From Oscillospiraceae bacterium (GTDB taxonomy: Bacteria; Bacillota; Clostridia; Oscillospirales; Oscillospiraceae): a stretch of DNA of 64,000 bases. A model generated the notes under the pieces. That model was not told where the DNA came from, did no database searches, and saw only the letters and a list, made by a program, of their open reading frames with translations. The stretch covers positions 1 through 64,000 of the forward strand of contig WQXS01000007.1 in assembly GCA_009784725.1 (NCBI GenBank). Reading direction: 5' to 3'. Each line of letters begins with the position of its first letter. Within the stretch, counting starts at the first letter, position 1. Positions 1-6,183 of this stretch are shown here, one piece after another. A program made the position numbers and the translations under genes.

Positions 1-37
1 GCTCGTTCTTGCAAGGTTGAGTATTTTGTTGGTTCTT

Positions 38-56
38 TTTCGTACAAATTTCGTAC
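38..56. repeat. Paired TTTCGTAC repeats, one helical turn apart
   Basis: The octamer TTTCGTAC occurs at 38-45 and again at 49-56, an 11-base period. It lies about 55 bases beyond the 3' end of the minus-strand tRNA-Pro gene. Evenly phased repeats beside a tRNA 3' end are often arm-type sites of a tyrosine recombinase, but no integrase gene is visible in the window. On the minus strand a reading frame starting with ATG at 80-78 stays open to the window edge (23 full codons); it is too short to identify. Confidence 0.4.
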
Positions 57-111
57 ACGAGCGTTTTTTGCATGTCGCAAACTGTTGCAATTGCTATGAT
101 TCTTTAAGAAC

Positions 112-188
112 TGGTCGGAGTGATGAGACTTGAACTCATGGCCTCACGGTCCCGAACCGTGCGCGATACCAAACTTCGCCACACCCCG
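112..188 (-). tRNA. tRNA-Pro (anticodon CGG)
   Basis: Read on the minus strand this folds into a complete cloverleaf. The acceptor arms CGGGGTG and CACTCCG pair with one G-U, the anticodon stem CACGG/CCGTG encloses the loop TTCGGGA (anticodon CGG), and the T-loop is TTCAAGT. The 3' CCA is encoded (112-114 on the plus strand). It stands alone, facing away from the purine nucleoside phosphorylase gene. Confidence 0.95.
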
Positions 189-241
189 ATGATAAAATGC
201 TGTTATCAGCAGTTATGTATTTTAAATCAGTTTTTTATTTA

Positions 242-272
242 TTGCAACTACTTTTTTTTTCAAGTATACTTG
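242..272 (+). promoter_or_regulatory. Promoter of the punA gene with a palindrome on the -10
   Basis: TTGCAA (242-247), a 17-base spacer and TATACT (265-270) form a good vegetative promoter about 50 bases before the start codon at 324. The perfect 12-base palindrome CAAGTATACTTG (261-272) covers the -10 box, so a dimeric repressor could act here. The promoter is read from sequence; the operator is inferred. Confidence 0.6.
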
Positions 273-323
273 TATAAAATGCAAATTCAATACAATTATT
301 ACTTTATAAACGGAGGGACATCA

Positions 324-1154
324 ATGAACGAGATATATAAGAAGCTGATTAGGTGCCGAGATATAGTAAGAGCAAAGACGGATTTTGAACCAAAGGTTGC
401 GCTTGTGCTGGGTTCGGGGCTTGGAGGATATGCGTCCGAGATGGATGTTAAGGCTACTGTCGGATATGATGAAATCGAAGGGTTTCCGGTAAGTACAGTA
501 CCCGGACATCAGGGAAGATTTGTATTCGGTTATGTAAAAGATGTTCCCGTTGTGGCAATGCAGGGACGAGTTCATTATTATGAAGGGTACTCAATGAATG
601 ATGTGGTTTTACCTATTCGTTTAATGGGTCTGTTAGGTGCAAAAATTTTGTTTCTTACAAATGCTGTAGGAGGAATTAATCCGTCATATTCAGGTGGTGA
701 GTTTATGCTTATCAGCGATCATCTGCTATATGGTGTCCCGTCTCCTCTTATCGGTGAAAACATTGAAGAACTCGGAACAAGATTTCCGGATATGAGTGAA
801 ATATACAAAAAAAACCTACGTGTTAAAATAAAAGCAGCAGCAGAATCTCAGAAAATTAAACTTCACGAAGGTGTATATATCCAATTTTCGGGACCGAACT
901 TTGAATCACCGGCAGAAATAAGAGCAGCAGCAACACTTGGTGCCGATGTTGTCGGTATGAGTACTGCTTGTGAAGCTATAGCGGCAAATCATATGGGACT
1001 TGAAATTTGCGGAATTTCGTGTATTGCAAATCTTGCAGCAGGTATATCCAAAACACCGCTTACACATGATGAAGTCCAGGAAGCAGCAAATCTTGCAGCA
1101 CCGCTGTTTAAAGCACTTGTAACGGAGTCGATTTACCAAATTGGAAATGATTAA
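324..1154 (+). CDS. punA: Purine nucleoside phosphorylase
   Basis: Predicted trimeric purine nucleoside phosphorylase: inosine or guanosine plus phosphate gives the free base and ribose-1-phosphate (cytoplasmic purine salvage). The product is 276 aa, normal for the family. Visible family motifs are LVLGSGLGG (residues 27-35, phosphate loop), PGHQGR (60-65), QGRVHYYEGY (80-89, with the active-site His), TNAVGGIN (112-119) and a GPNFES motif near 195. The frame is open from 120, but the start at 324 is chosen because CGGAGGG lies 10 bases upstream and upstream codons run through the tRNA. The stop overlaps the start region of the next gene, so translation is probably coupled. The choice of symbol (punA rather than deoD) follows the trimeric-type motifs. 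Confidence 0.93.
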   Translation: MNEIYKKLIRCRDIVRAKTDFEPKVALVLGSGLGGYASEMDVKATVGYDEIEGFPVSTVPGHQGRFVFGYVKDVPVVAMQGRVHYYEGYSMNDVVLPIRLMGLLGAKILFLTNAVGGINPSYSGGEFMLISDHLLYGVPSPLIGENIEELGTRFPDMSEIYKKNLRVKIKAAAESQKIKLHEGVYIQFSGPNFESPAEIRAAATLGADVVGMSTACEAIAANHMGLEICGISCIANLAAGISKTPLTHDEVQEAANLAAPLFKALVTESIYQIGND

Positions 1155-2814
1155 TCAAAAACTTGAGAAAATCCTCTCTAAAGTCCAAAAACCCGCAAGA
1201 TACACAGGCGGTGAATATAATCAGGTAATAAAAAACAAACAGGATATCAGCGTACGTGTTGCACTGTGCTTTCCCGATACATACGAAATCGGAATGTCCA
1301 ATCTCGGTATAAAAATACTGTACGGCATACTAAATAATATTGACGATGTATGGTGTGAACGTGTTTTTGCACCATGGACAGACATGGAAGATGCAATGCG
1401 TGAAAATGACATCATGTTATATGCGCTTGAAAGCTTCGATGAAATCAGAAGTTTTGATATTGTTGCATTTTCACTCGGATATGAGCTGTCGTACACAAAT
1501 GTTTTAAATATGTTGAATCTCGCAGGAATACCGCTGCGCAGCAATGACAGGGGTGAAAACGGCCCTATCATTATTGCGGGTGGTTCGTGCTGTTTTAATC
1601 CAAACCCAATGGCTGATTTTATTGACCTTTTTGTCATCGGCGAAGGCGAAGAGGTAATTACGGAATTAATTAACGCATATAAAAATACATCAGACAAAAC
1701 CGGATTTCTTATCAATGCAGCGACTCTCACCGGTGTGTATGTTCCTTCGCTTTATAAAGAAAATTCACCTCCTGTGGTGAAAAGGGTTGTAAATAACCTT
1801 GATGAAGTTTACTTTCCGGTAAATGCAATTATTCCGTCTACGAGCATTGTACATGACAGAGCTGTTTTGGAATTATTCCGGGGTTGCAAACGAGGCTGTA
1901 AATTCTGTCAGGCAGGATATACCGGAAGTCCTGTAAGAGCCCGGTCACCCGACACCCTTGTCAAGCAGGGAATGGAAATAATTAATAACACAGGTTATGA
2001 CGAGATTGCACTTCTTTCTCTGAGCACAAGTGACTATAAATATCTGGATAATCTCTGTGACAGTCTCCTTAAGTGGTGTGAGCCGAGAAAAGTGAATCTC
2101 TCGCTTCCGTCACTTCGTGCCGACAACTTCAGCATAAATCTGATGGAACGAGTCCAAAAAGTAAGGAAATCCGGACTGACATTTGCCCCGGAAGCAGGCA
2201 GTCAGCGCTTGCGCAATTATATAAATAAAAACATTACAGAGGATGAACTTCTTAGTGCTTGCCGGGTTGCATTTTCAGGGGGATGGAACTCTGTAAAACT
2301 GTACTTTATGCTCGGTCTGCCAACAGAAACAGATGAAGATATTATTGCGATTGCCGAGTTATCGCACGCTGTTTTGCATACATGGAAGGAAAATACAAAC
2401 AACAGAAAAAGGGGAGTAAGGATAACAGTTTCAACATCATGCTTTATACCAAAACCGCATACCCCCTTTGAAAGAACTGCACAGATTCCTATTAATGAAT
2501 ATTTAAGAAGAGTGGAGCTGCTGAAAAATTCCATACATTCAAAATCCATCACATATAACTGGCACTCACCCGATCAGGGTTACATAGAAGCAGCTCTGTC
2601 CGGAGGGGACACCCGGATCGCTGATGTAATAGAAGCAGCATGGAAGCTTGGTTCGCGTATGGATTCATGGAGTGAACATTTTTCTCTTGATAACTGGCTT
2701 AAAGCGTTTAATGAATGTTTGCTAAATCCGGATGATTATACAACAAGAGAGCGCACGGATGATGAGACTCTGCCTTGGGATCTCATCAGGCTTGCGGGTG
2801 TAAGCAATGAATAA
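1141..2814 (+). CDS. Radical SAM protein, TIGR03960 family
   Basis: A 557-aa protein with an N-terminal cobalamin-binding-like Rossmann segment (about residues 30-200) and a radical SAM core. Cys249, Cys253 and Cys256 (motif CKRGCKFC) would bind the 4Fe-4S cluster, and the following GYTGSPVRARSP is typical of this family. The substrate is not established for the family. The start is uncertain: TTG at 1141 overlaps the punA stop, and ATG at 1147 is equally possible, both with only GGAG as a possible ribosome site. It overlaps the next gene, its usual partner, by 8 bases. Confidence 0.88.
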   Translation: MEMINQKLEKILSKVQKPARYTGGEYNQVIKNKQDISVRVALCFPDTYEIGMSNLGIKILYGILNNIDDVWCERVFAPWTDMEDAMRENDIMLYALESFDEIRSFDIVAFSLGYELSYTNVLNMLNLAGIPLRSNDRGENGPIIIAGGSCCFNPNPMADFIDLFVIGEGEEVITELINAYKNTSDKTGFLINAATLTGVYVPSLYKENSPPVVKRVVNNLDEVYFPVNAIIPSTSIVHDRAVLELFRGCKRGCKFCQAGYTGSPVRARSPDTLVKQGMEIINNTGYDEIALLSLSTSDYKYLDNLCDSLLKWCEPRKVNLSLPSLRADNFSINLMERVQKVRKSGLTFAPEAGSQRLRNYINKNITEDELLSACRVAFSGGWNSVKLYFMLGLPTETDEDIIAIAELSHAVLHTWKENTNNRKRGVRITVSTSCFIPKPHTPFERTAQIPINEYLRRVELLKNSIHSKSITYNWHSPDQGYIEAALSGGDTRIADVIEAAWKLGSRMDSWSEHFSLDNWLKAFNECLLNPDDYTTRERTDDETLPWDLIRLAGVSNE

Positions 2815-3442
2815 GATAAGATTTAGATACTCAAAAACCGGAAGAGCAAAATACATATCGCATCTGGACTTAATGTCGACTCTGCAACGCTCATTTATAC
2901 GTGCCGGAGTTAATCTGAAATATTCCGAAGGTTTTAATCCGCATCCTTATATTTCATCTGCTCTGCCCTTACCGGTAGGAGCACAAAGCCTGTGCGAGCT
3001 GGCAGATGTTGCAATTGCCGATAATAATATTCCAAATTTAAAGGATTTTGAGTTGCCTGAGGGTCTTGCAATTACCGAGGTTTATGTTCCCGGTCGCAAA
3101 TTTAATGATATTTCATGGATTGAAATAAATGGTGAGTTACATTATGATAATGAAATTACAAATGATTTATATGATAGTATTCAAAAAGCATTCAAAAAGG
3201 AAAGTATAATTATTTCCAAAAGAACAAAAAGAGGGTTTAAAGAGCTGGATTTGGCTCCGTATATAAAAAATGTTCAGTTTAGCTTCAATAAAAATATTGA
3301 GTTTAACGCAAAAATATCTGCGCAAAACCCTACAATAAATGCTGTTGATATAGAGTCTGTATTTGATGATTTAATTAAACCTGATTATATTAGCATAAAA
3401 CGCATTGAACTTTATGATACAAATATGGTAATATTTAACTGA
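2807..3442 (+). CDS. TIGR03936 / DUF2344 protein, partner of the radical SAM enzyme
   Basis: A 211-aa protein beginning with the family pattern RFRYSKTGRAKYISHLDLM, followed by a GFNPHP-SALPLPVG block (about residues 43-58). This family is nearly always encoded directly after, or fused to, a TIGR03960 radical SAM protein, as here (overlap ATGAATAA). Function is unknown; a role in RNA or cofactor modification is often assumed because rng and rplU frequently follow. Those genes are absent here and pfkA follows instead. No signal peptide or membrane segment. Confidence 0.85.
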   Translation: MNKIRFRYSKTGRAKYISHLDLMSTLQRSFIRAGVNLKYSEGFNPHPYISSALPLPVGAQSLCELADVAIADNNIPNLKDFELPEGLAITEVYVPGRKFNDISWIEINGELHYDNEITNDLYDSIQKAFKKESIIISKRTKRGFKELDLAPYIKNVQFSFNKNIEFNAKISAQNPTINAVDIESVFDDLIKPDYISIKRIELYDTNMVIFN

Positions 3443-3469
3443 TATTATTCGAAAGGAACAAAAAACGAT

Positions 3470-4504
3470 ATGACAATTGACAAAGTTGTTGAATCTTCTG
3501 CTGTTCATAGAATCGGTATTCTTACATCGGGCGGAGATGCTCCGGGAATGAATGCGGCAATTCGCGGAGCTGCCAGGGCTGCCGAATGCCTTGGAATTGA
3601 ATGCATAGGAATCAGGCACGGTTATGCGGGTCTTATTAACGGTGATTTTATTAAGCTCGATCAATCGGCTGTTAAGGGAATCACAGGGCGGGGCGGCACA
3701 ATGCTGTTTACCGCAAGGTCGTCAAAATTCAGTACACCCGAGGGTGTTGAAGAAGCAGCAGGCGTATGCAAGCATATGGGTATTGAAGGGCTTGTCGTAA
3801 TCGGCGGCGACGGCACATTCCGCGGTGCTCTTGATTTATCGAAGCATGATGTTCCCGTAGTCGGAATACCGTGTACAATCGATAATGATATCGGATGTAC
3901 ATCCTACACAATAGGCTTTGATACAGCATGTAATACAGCAGTTGATGCCGTTGACAGGTTAAACGATACAATGCAGTCGCATGAAAGATGCTCGGTAGTT
4001 GAAGTTATGGGCCGTAAGGCAGGGCATCTTGCTCTGAGTGTCGGAGTTGCAACAGGAGCTACAATTATCCTTGTACCCGAAGTGAAATATGACTTTGAAA
4101 AAGATGTAAATGAGCGCATCAGAGCAGCACGTCTTGCCGGAAGAAATAATTTTACCGTAATAGTCGCAGAAGGCGCAGAACCGGGTTATGAGGTCGCTGA
4201 TAAAATACTTGAAGCAACAGGTATAGATACAAGACTCACAATGCTGGGGCATATTCAGCGCGGCGGTTCTCCTCATGTACGTGACCGTGTTGTCGGAACA
4301 TCAATGGGATACAGAGCAGTATCCTTGCTTGCTTCCGGATTTAGTTCAAGGGTTGTCGCTATGCGCGGTGACAAGTTTATTGATTTGGATATCCGTGAAG
4401 CTCTCAGCCTAACAAAAGACTTTGATTATGAAATGTATAAAACATTCTCGGCACTTACATTTCTTGATAAAACTACACTTCTGCAAACATTTAAGAATTC
4501 ATAA
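3470..4504 (+). CDS. pfkA: 6-phosphofructokinase
   Basis: Phosphorylates fructose-6-phosphate to fructose-1,6-bisphosphate in glycolysis. The 344-aa product has the N-terminal loop LTSGGDAPGMNAA, the nucleotide motif GGDGTFRGA, the catalytic TIDNDI and the substrate motif MGRKAGHLAL. The glycine in GGDGT (pyrophosphate-using enzymes have GGDDT) favours ATP as donor. PCTIDND replaces the more common PGTIDND, also unlike the PKTIDND of pyrophosphate enzymes. GAAAGGA lies upstream of the ATG. It is 27 bases behind the DUF2344 gene and is followed by the tRNA promoter. Confidence 0.95.
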   Translation: MTIDKVVESSAVHRIGILTSGGDAPGMNAAIRGAARAAECLGIECIGIRHGYAGLINGDFIKLDQSAVKGITGRGGTMLFTARSSKFSTPEGVEEAAGVCKHMGIEGLVVIGGDGTFRGALDLSKHDVPVVGIPCTIDNDIGCTSYTIGFDTACNTAVDAVDRLNDTMQSHERCSVVEVMGRKAGHLALSVGVATGATIILVPEVKYDFEKDVNERIRAARLAGRNNFTVIVAEGAEPGYEVADKILEATGIDTRLTMLGHIQRGGSPHVRDRVVGTSMGYRAVSLLASGFSSRVVAMRGDKFIDLDIREALSLTKDFDYEMYKTFSALTFLDKTTLLQTFKNS

Positions 4505-4538
4505 ACAGGTGTAACTCCGCTGCCGCTTAAAATTCTAT

Positions 4539-4567
4539 TTGACATGAATTTTTTGTTTTAGTATAAT
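4539..4567 (+). promoter_or_regulatory. Consensus promoter for the tRNA array
   Basis: TTGACA (4539-4544), exactly 17 bases, and TATAAT (4562-4567): a full-consensus vegetative promoter. Transcription would start near 4574 and give tRNA-Val a leader of about 70 bases that holds two hairpins. Confidence 0.9.
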
Positions 4568-4575
4568 TGCCTGTG

Positions 4576-4621
4576 CATAGTCTCACTTTTGTGAGCCATT
4601 AGGAAAAGCATCTGCTTTTCC
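4576..4621 (+). repeat. Hairpin module in the tRNA-Val leader
   Basis: CATAG, the hairpin CTCAC-TTTT-GTGAG and CCATT (4576-4600) are followed by a second hairpin GGAAAAGCA-TC-TGCTTTTCC (4602-4621). The block CCATTAGGAAAAGCA (4596-4610) is the exact reverse complement of 5052-5066 in the Asp-Phe spacer. The pattern CATAG-hairpin-CCATT recurs, inverted, before tRNA-Phe, -Gly and -Cys. Confidence 0.7.
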
Positions 4622-4646
4622 GTATAGTCCCAAGCCACGCATCAAC

Positions 4647-4722
4647 GGGAGCATAGCTCAGCTGGGAGAGCACATGCCTTACAAGCATGGGGTCACTGGT
4701 TCAAGCCCAGTTGTTCCCACCA
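4647..4722 (+). tRNA. tRNA-Val (anticodon TAC)
   Basis: Full cloverleaf: acceptor GGGAGCA with TGTTCCC, anticodon stem CATGC/GCATG around the loop CTTACAA (anticodon TAC), T-loop TTCAAGC, and an encoded CCA at 4720-4722. First of five tRNAs. Confidence 0.97.
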
Positions 4723-4723
4723 G

Positions 4724-4762
4724 AACCCTGATGTCACACACTGATATCAGGGTTGTTTTTTT
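4724..4762 (+). terminator. Intrinsic terminator after tRNA-Val
   Basis: A 9-base stem AACCCTGAT (4724-4732) with ATCAGGGTT (4746-4754), followed by GTTTTTTT. It begins two bases after the tRNA CCA, so tRNA-Val is probably a separate or largely separate transcript from the rest of the array. Confidence 0.85.
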
Positions 4763-4820
4763 ATTCTTAAGAAGCATAGAAAAATTTGTGTGTTAATGAA
4801 ACCTGACAGCAAAAATGATA

Positions 4821-4849
4821 TTGACAAGCATTTTTCTCTTTAGTATAAT
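4821..4849 (+). promoter_or_regulatory. Second consensus promoter, for tRNA-Asp to tRNA-Cys
   Basis: TTGACA (4821-4826), 17 bases, TATAAT (4844-4849). It lies just after the terminator behind tRNA-Val and would drive the Asp-Phe-Gly-Cys transcript. A small hairpin CTCCC-ATC-GGGAG (4885-4897) sits in the leader before tRNA-Asp. Confidence 0.9.
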
Positions 4850-4904
4850 GGCAAGGCTTTTAAGAGAGATACTCTTTCTTAAAACTCCCATCGGGAGAGT
4901 ATGC

Positions 4905-4981
4905 GGCCCAGTAGTTCAGTTGGTTAGAACGCCAGCCTGTCACGCTGGAGGCCGACGGTTCGAGTCCGTTCTGGGTCGCCA
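4905..4981 (+). tRNA. tRNA-Asp (anticodon GTC)
   Basis: Acceptor GGCCCAG pairs with CTGGGTC (one G-U); anticodon stem CCAGC/GCTGG holds CTGTCAC, anticodon GTC. T-loop TTCGAGT. The CCA is encoded and ends at 4981. Confidence 0.97.
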
Positions 4982-5015
4982 TTTTTATTCTATGCGGAGA
5001 ATTGAAAATTCCTTT

Positions 5016-5085
5016 AATGGCTCCAATAGAGAAACTATGCAGAAAAGCGGATGCTTTTCCTAATGGCTTGCATATGCAAGACTAT
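5016..5085 (+). repeat. Hairpin modules in the Asp-Phe spacer
   Basis: Contains a degenerate module (AATGGCT at 5016-5022 to ACTATG at 5034-5039), a hairpin GAAAAGC-GGAT-GCTTTTC (5042-5059), and a well-formed module AATGGCTTGC...GCAAGACTAT (5062-5085) that ends at the base before the mature 5' end of tRNA-Phe. The last copy is the inverted form of the module at 4576-4600. Confidence 0.7.
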
Positions 5086-5160
<75 letters not shown>

Positions 5161-5161
<1 letters not shown>

Positions 5162-5182
5162 TTGCCTCGCAAGCGAGGCCAT
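5161..5182 (+). repeat. Hairpin module before tRNA-Gly
   Basis: ATT, the perfect stem GCCTCGC-AA-GCGAGGC (5164-5179) and CAT fill the whole spacer between the CCA of tRNA-Phe and base 1 of tRNA-Gly. It has the same layout as the modules before tRNA-Phe and tRNA-Cys. Confidence 0.7.
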
Positions 5183-5258
5183 GCGGGTGTAGCTCATCTG
5201 GTAGAGCGCCACCTTGCCAAGGTGGAGGTAGCGAGTTCGAGCCTCGTCACCCGCTCCA
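5183..5258 (+). tRNA. tRNA-Gly (anticodon GCC)
   Basis: Acceptor GCGGGTG with CACCCGC, anticodon stem CCACC/GGTGG around TTGCCAA (anticodon GCC), T-loop TTCGAGC, discriminator T and encoded CCA at 5256-5258. Confidence 0.97.
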
Positions 5259-5280
5259 TTGCCACGCGAGCGAGGCGTTT

Positions 5281-5324
5281 GAAGAATGAATCTCATTCTT
5301 CCAATGCCTTGCTTGCAAGGCTAT
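5281..5324 (+). repeat. Hairpin modules before tRNA-Cys
   Basis: A hairpin GAAGAATGA/TCATTCTTC (5281-5301) is followed by the module AAT-GCCTTGC-TT-GCAAGGC-TAT (5303-5324), which abuts tRNA-Cys with no gap. Confidence 0.7.
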
Positions 5325-5399
5325 GGCGACGTACCCAAGCGGTAAGGGAGTGGTTTGCAAAACCATCATGCCCCGGTTCGAATCCGGGCGTCGCCTCCA
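5325..5399 (+). tRNA. tRNA-Cys (anticodon GCA)
   Basis: Acceptor GGCGACG with CGTCGCC, anticodon stem GTGGT/ACCAT (one G-U) around TTGCAAA (anticodon GCA), T-loop TTCGAAT, discriminator T, encoded CCA at 5397-5399. Last gene of the array. Confidence 0.97.
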
Positions 5400-5403
5400 A
5401 AAG

Positions 5404-5440
5404 AAAGCCTGTAATTTCAAATAATTACAGGCTTTTTATT
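5404..5440 (+). terminator. Terminator of the tRNA array
   Basis: Stem GCCTGTAATT (5407-5416) with AATTACAGGC (5423-5432), then TTTTTATT. Flanking A and T runs extend the stem, so it could also stop the convergent minus-strand gene at 5516-5764. Confidence 0.88.
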
Positions 5441-5515
5441 GCTGCTAACTATAGTGTAAGGTTATTAATGTCTATGACTGATATGACTGTTTTCTGCTTC
5501 TGCTTCGGCAGAAGC

Positions 5516-5764
5516 TTATTCGGTTTCGTTGTTTTTTTCGTCGAGTAGTTCGTGGATATCTGCTATTTTGTGCTTTAGCTCGGTCAGCTCGATGTTGTCG
5601 CCGAAGATTCTTTGGGTGACTTCAAGTGCGTGCTCGAAGCCGTTAAGAGCAACTTCATAATCGCCTTCGTCTGTAGCTGCTGCCGCATCGGCGAGAATTT
5701 CATCGACTGCAGCGAGCTCACCAAGACTGCTAAGCTCATCATCTTTTATTATATCATCGTTCAT
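5516..5764 (-). CDS. Small acidic TPR-like protein
   Basis: An 82-aa protein, strongly acidic, with no signal peptide or membrane segment. About residues 25-58 fit one tetratricopeptide unit (ADAAAATDEGDYEVALNGF, then an amphipathic helix ending near IFGDN), as in kinesin-light-chain-type TPRs. The C-terminal helix could cap it. GAAAGGA stands about 12 bases before the ATG. The frame stops right before the hairpin GCTTCTGC-TTCG-GCAGAAGC (5496-5515). No specific family recognised. It is a single gene convergent with the tRNA array and divergent from rpoB. Confidence 0.7.
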   Translation of the reverse strand: MNDDIIKDDELSSLGELAAVDEILADAAAATDEGDYEVALNGFEHALEVTQRIFGDNIELTELKHKIADIHELLDEKNNETE

Positions 5765-5836
5765 AAAACGTAAATCCTTTCGGGAAGAGCAAACAAATAA
5801 CTTTACTAATGTGTTTAATCACTATACTCCTATTTT

Positions 5837-5865
5837 ATTATATTAGCAATATAATTTATAGTAAA
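5837..5865 (-). promoter_or_regulatory. Candidate promoter for the TPR-like gene
   Basis: On the minus strand TTTACT (5865-5860), 17 bases, TATAAT (5842-5837), about 70 bases before the start codon. The surrounding 5765-5986 is AT-rich and holds no gene that I can support. Confidence 0.5.
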
Positions 5866-5986
5866 TTTAATGTTAATTAATGTGATTTTCACTCAATAAT
5901 CCGTACAAAATAAAAGAAGCAAACTGCTTCATAAATAAACAGGGAAATAAGTTGAAAAAATCATGCTCAAATAGTTAAAAAAATTC

Positions 5987-6014
5987 TTGACATCAATGCA
6001 AATTGTGTTAGAAT
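5987..6014 (+). promoter_or_regulatory. Promoter of the rpoB-rpoC operon
   Basis: TTGACA (5987-5992), 16 bases, TAGAAT (6009-6014). Transcription would start near 6021. The rplJ-rplL genes that often precede rpoB are not upstream. Confidence 0.75.
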
Positions 6015-6020
6015 AAGAAG

Positions 6021-6183
6021 TTGTGTGCAAAAACAGCAGTTAATGCACACCCCTGATACAAGAAGTATTTTAACAGCAGACAATGATTTTGTCAATAATT
6101 CATGACACCATTTGTTACAACGCAGCCGTGAGTGTCGAACACTGACCGGGATTGTTCCAAAATACAATGCAGAGGTGAAGTTG
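6021..6183 (+). promoter_or_regulatory. Structured leader of rpoB
   Basis: About 160 untranslated bases. The first transcribed bases form GTGTGCA (6023-6029) paired with TGCACAC (6044-6050), and a second small hairpin AGTGT-CGA-ACACT lies at 6131-6143. Neither is followed by a T run. The GAGGTGAAG ribosome site precedes the ATG at 6184. Any regulatory role is inferred. Confidence 0.45.

Noticed and set aside
1-80. Start of an integrase gene on the minus strand
   Set aside because: Only 23 full codons are visible and none matches a family; kept only as a note on the repeat.
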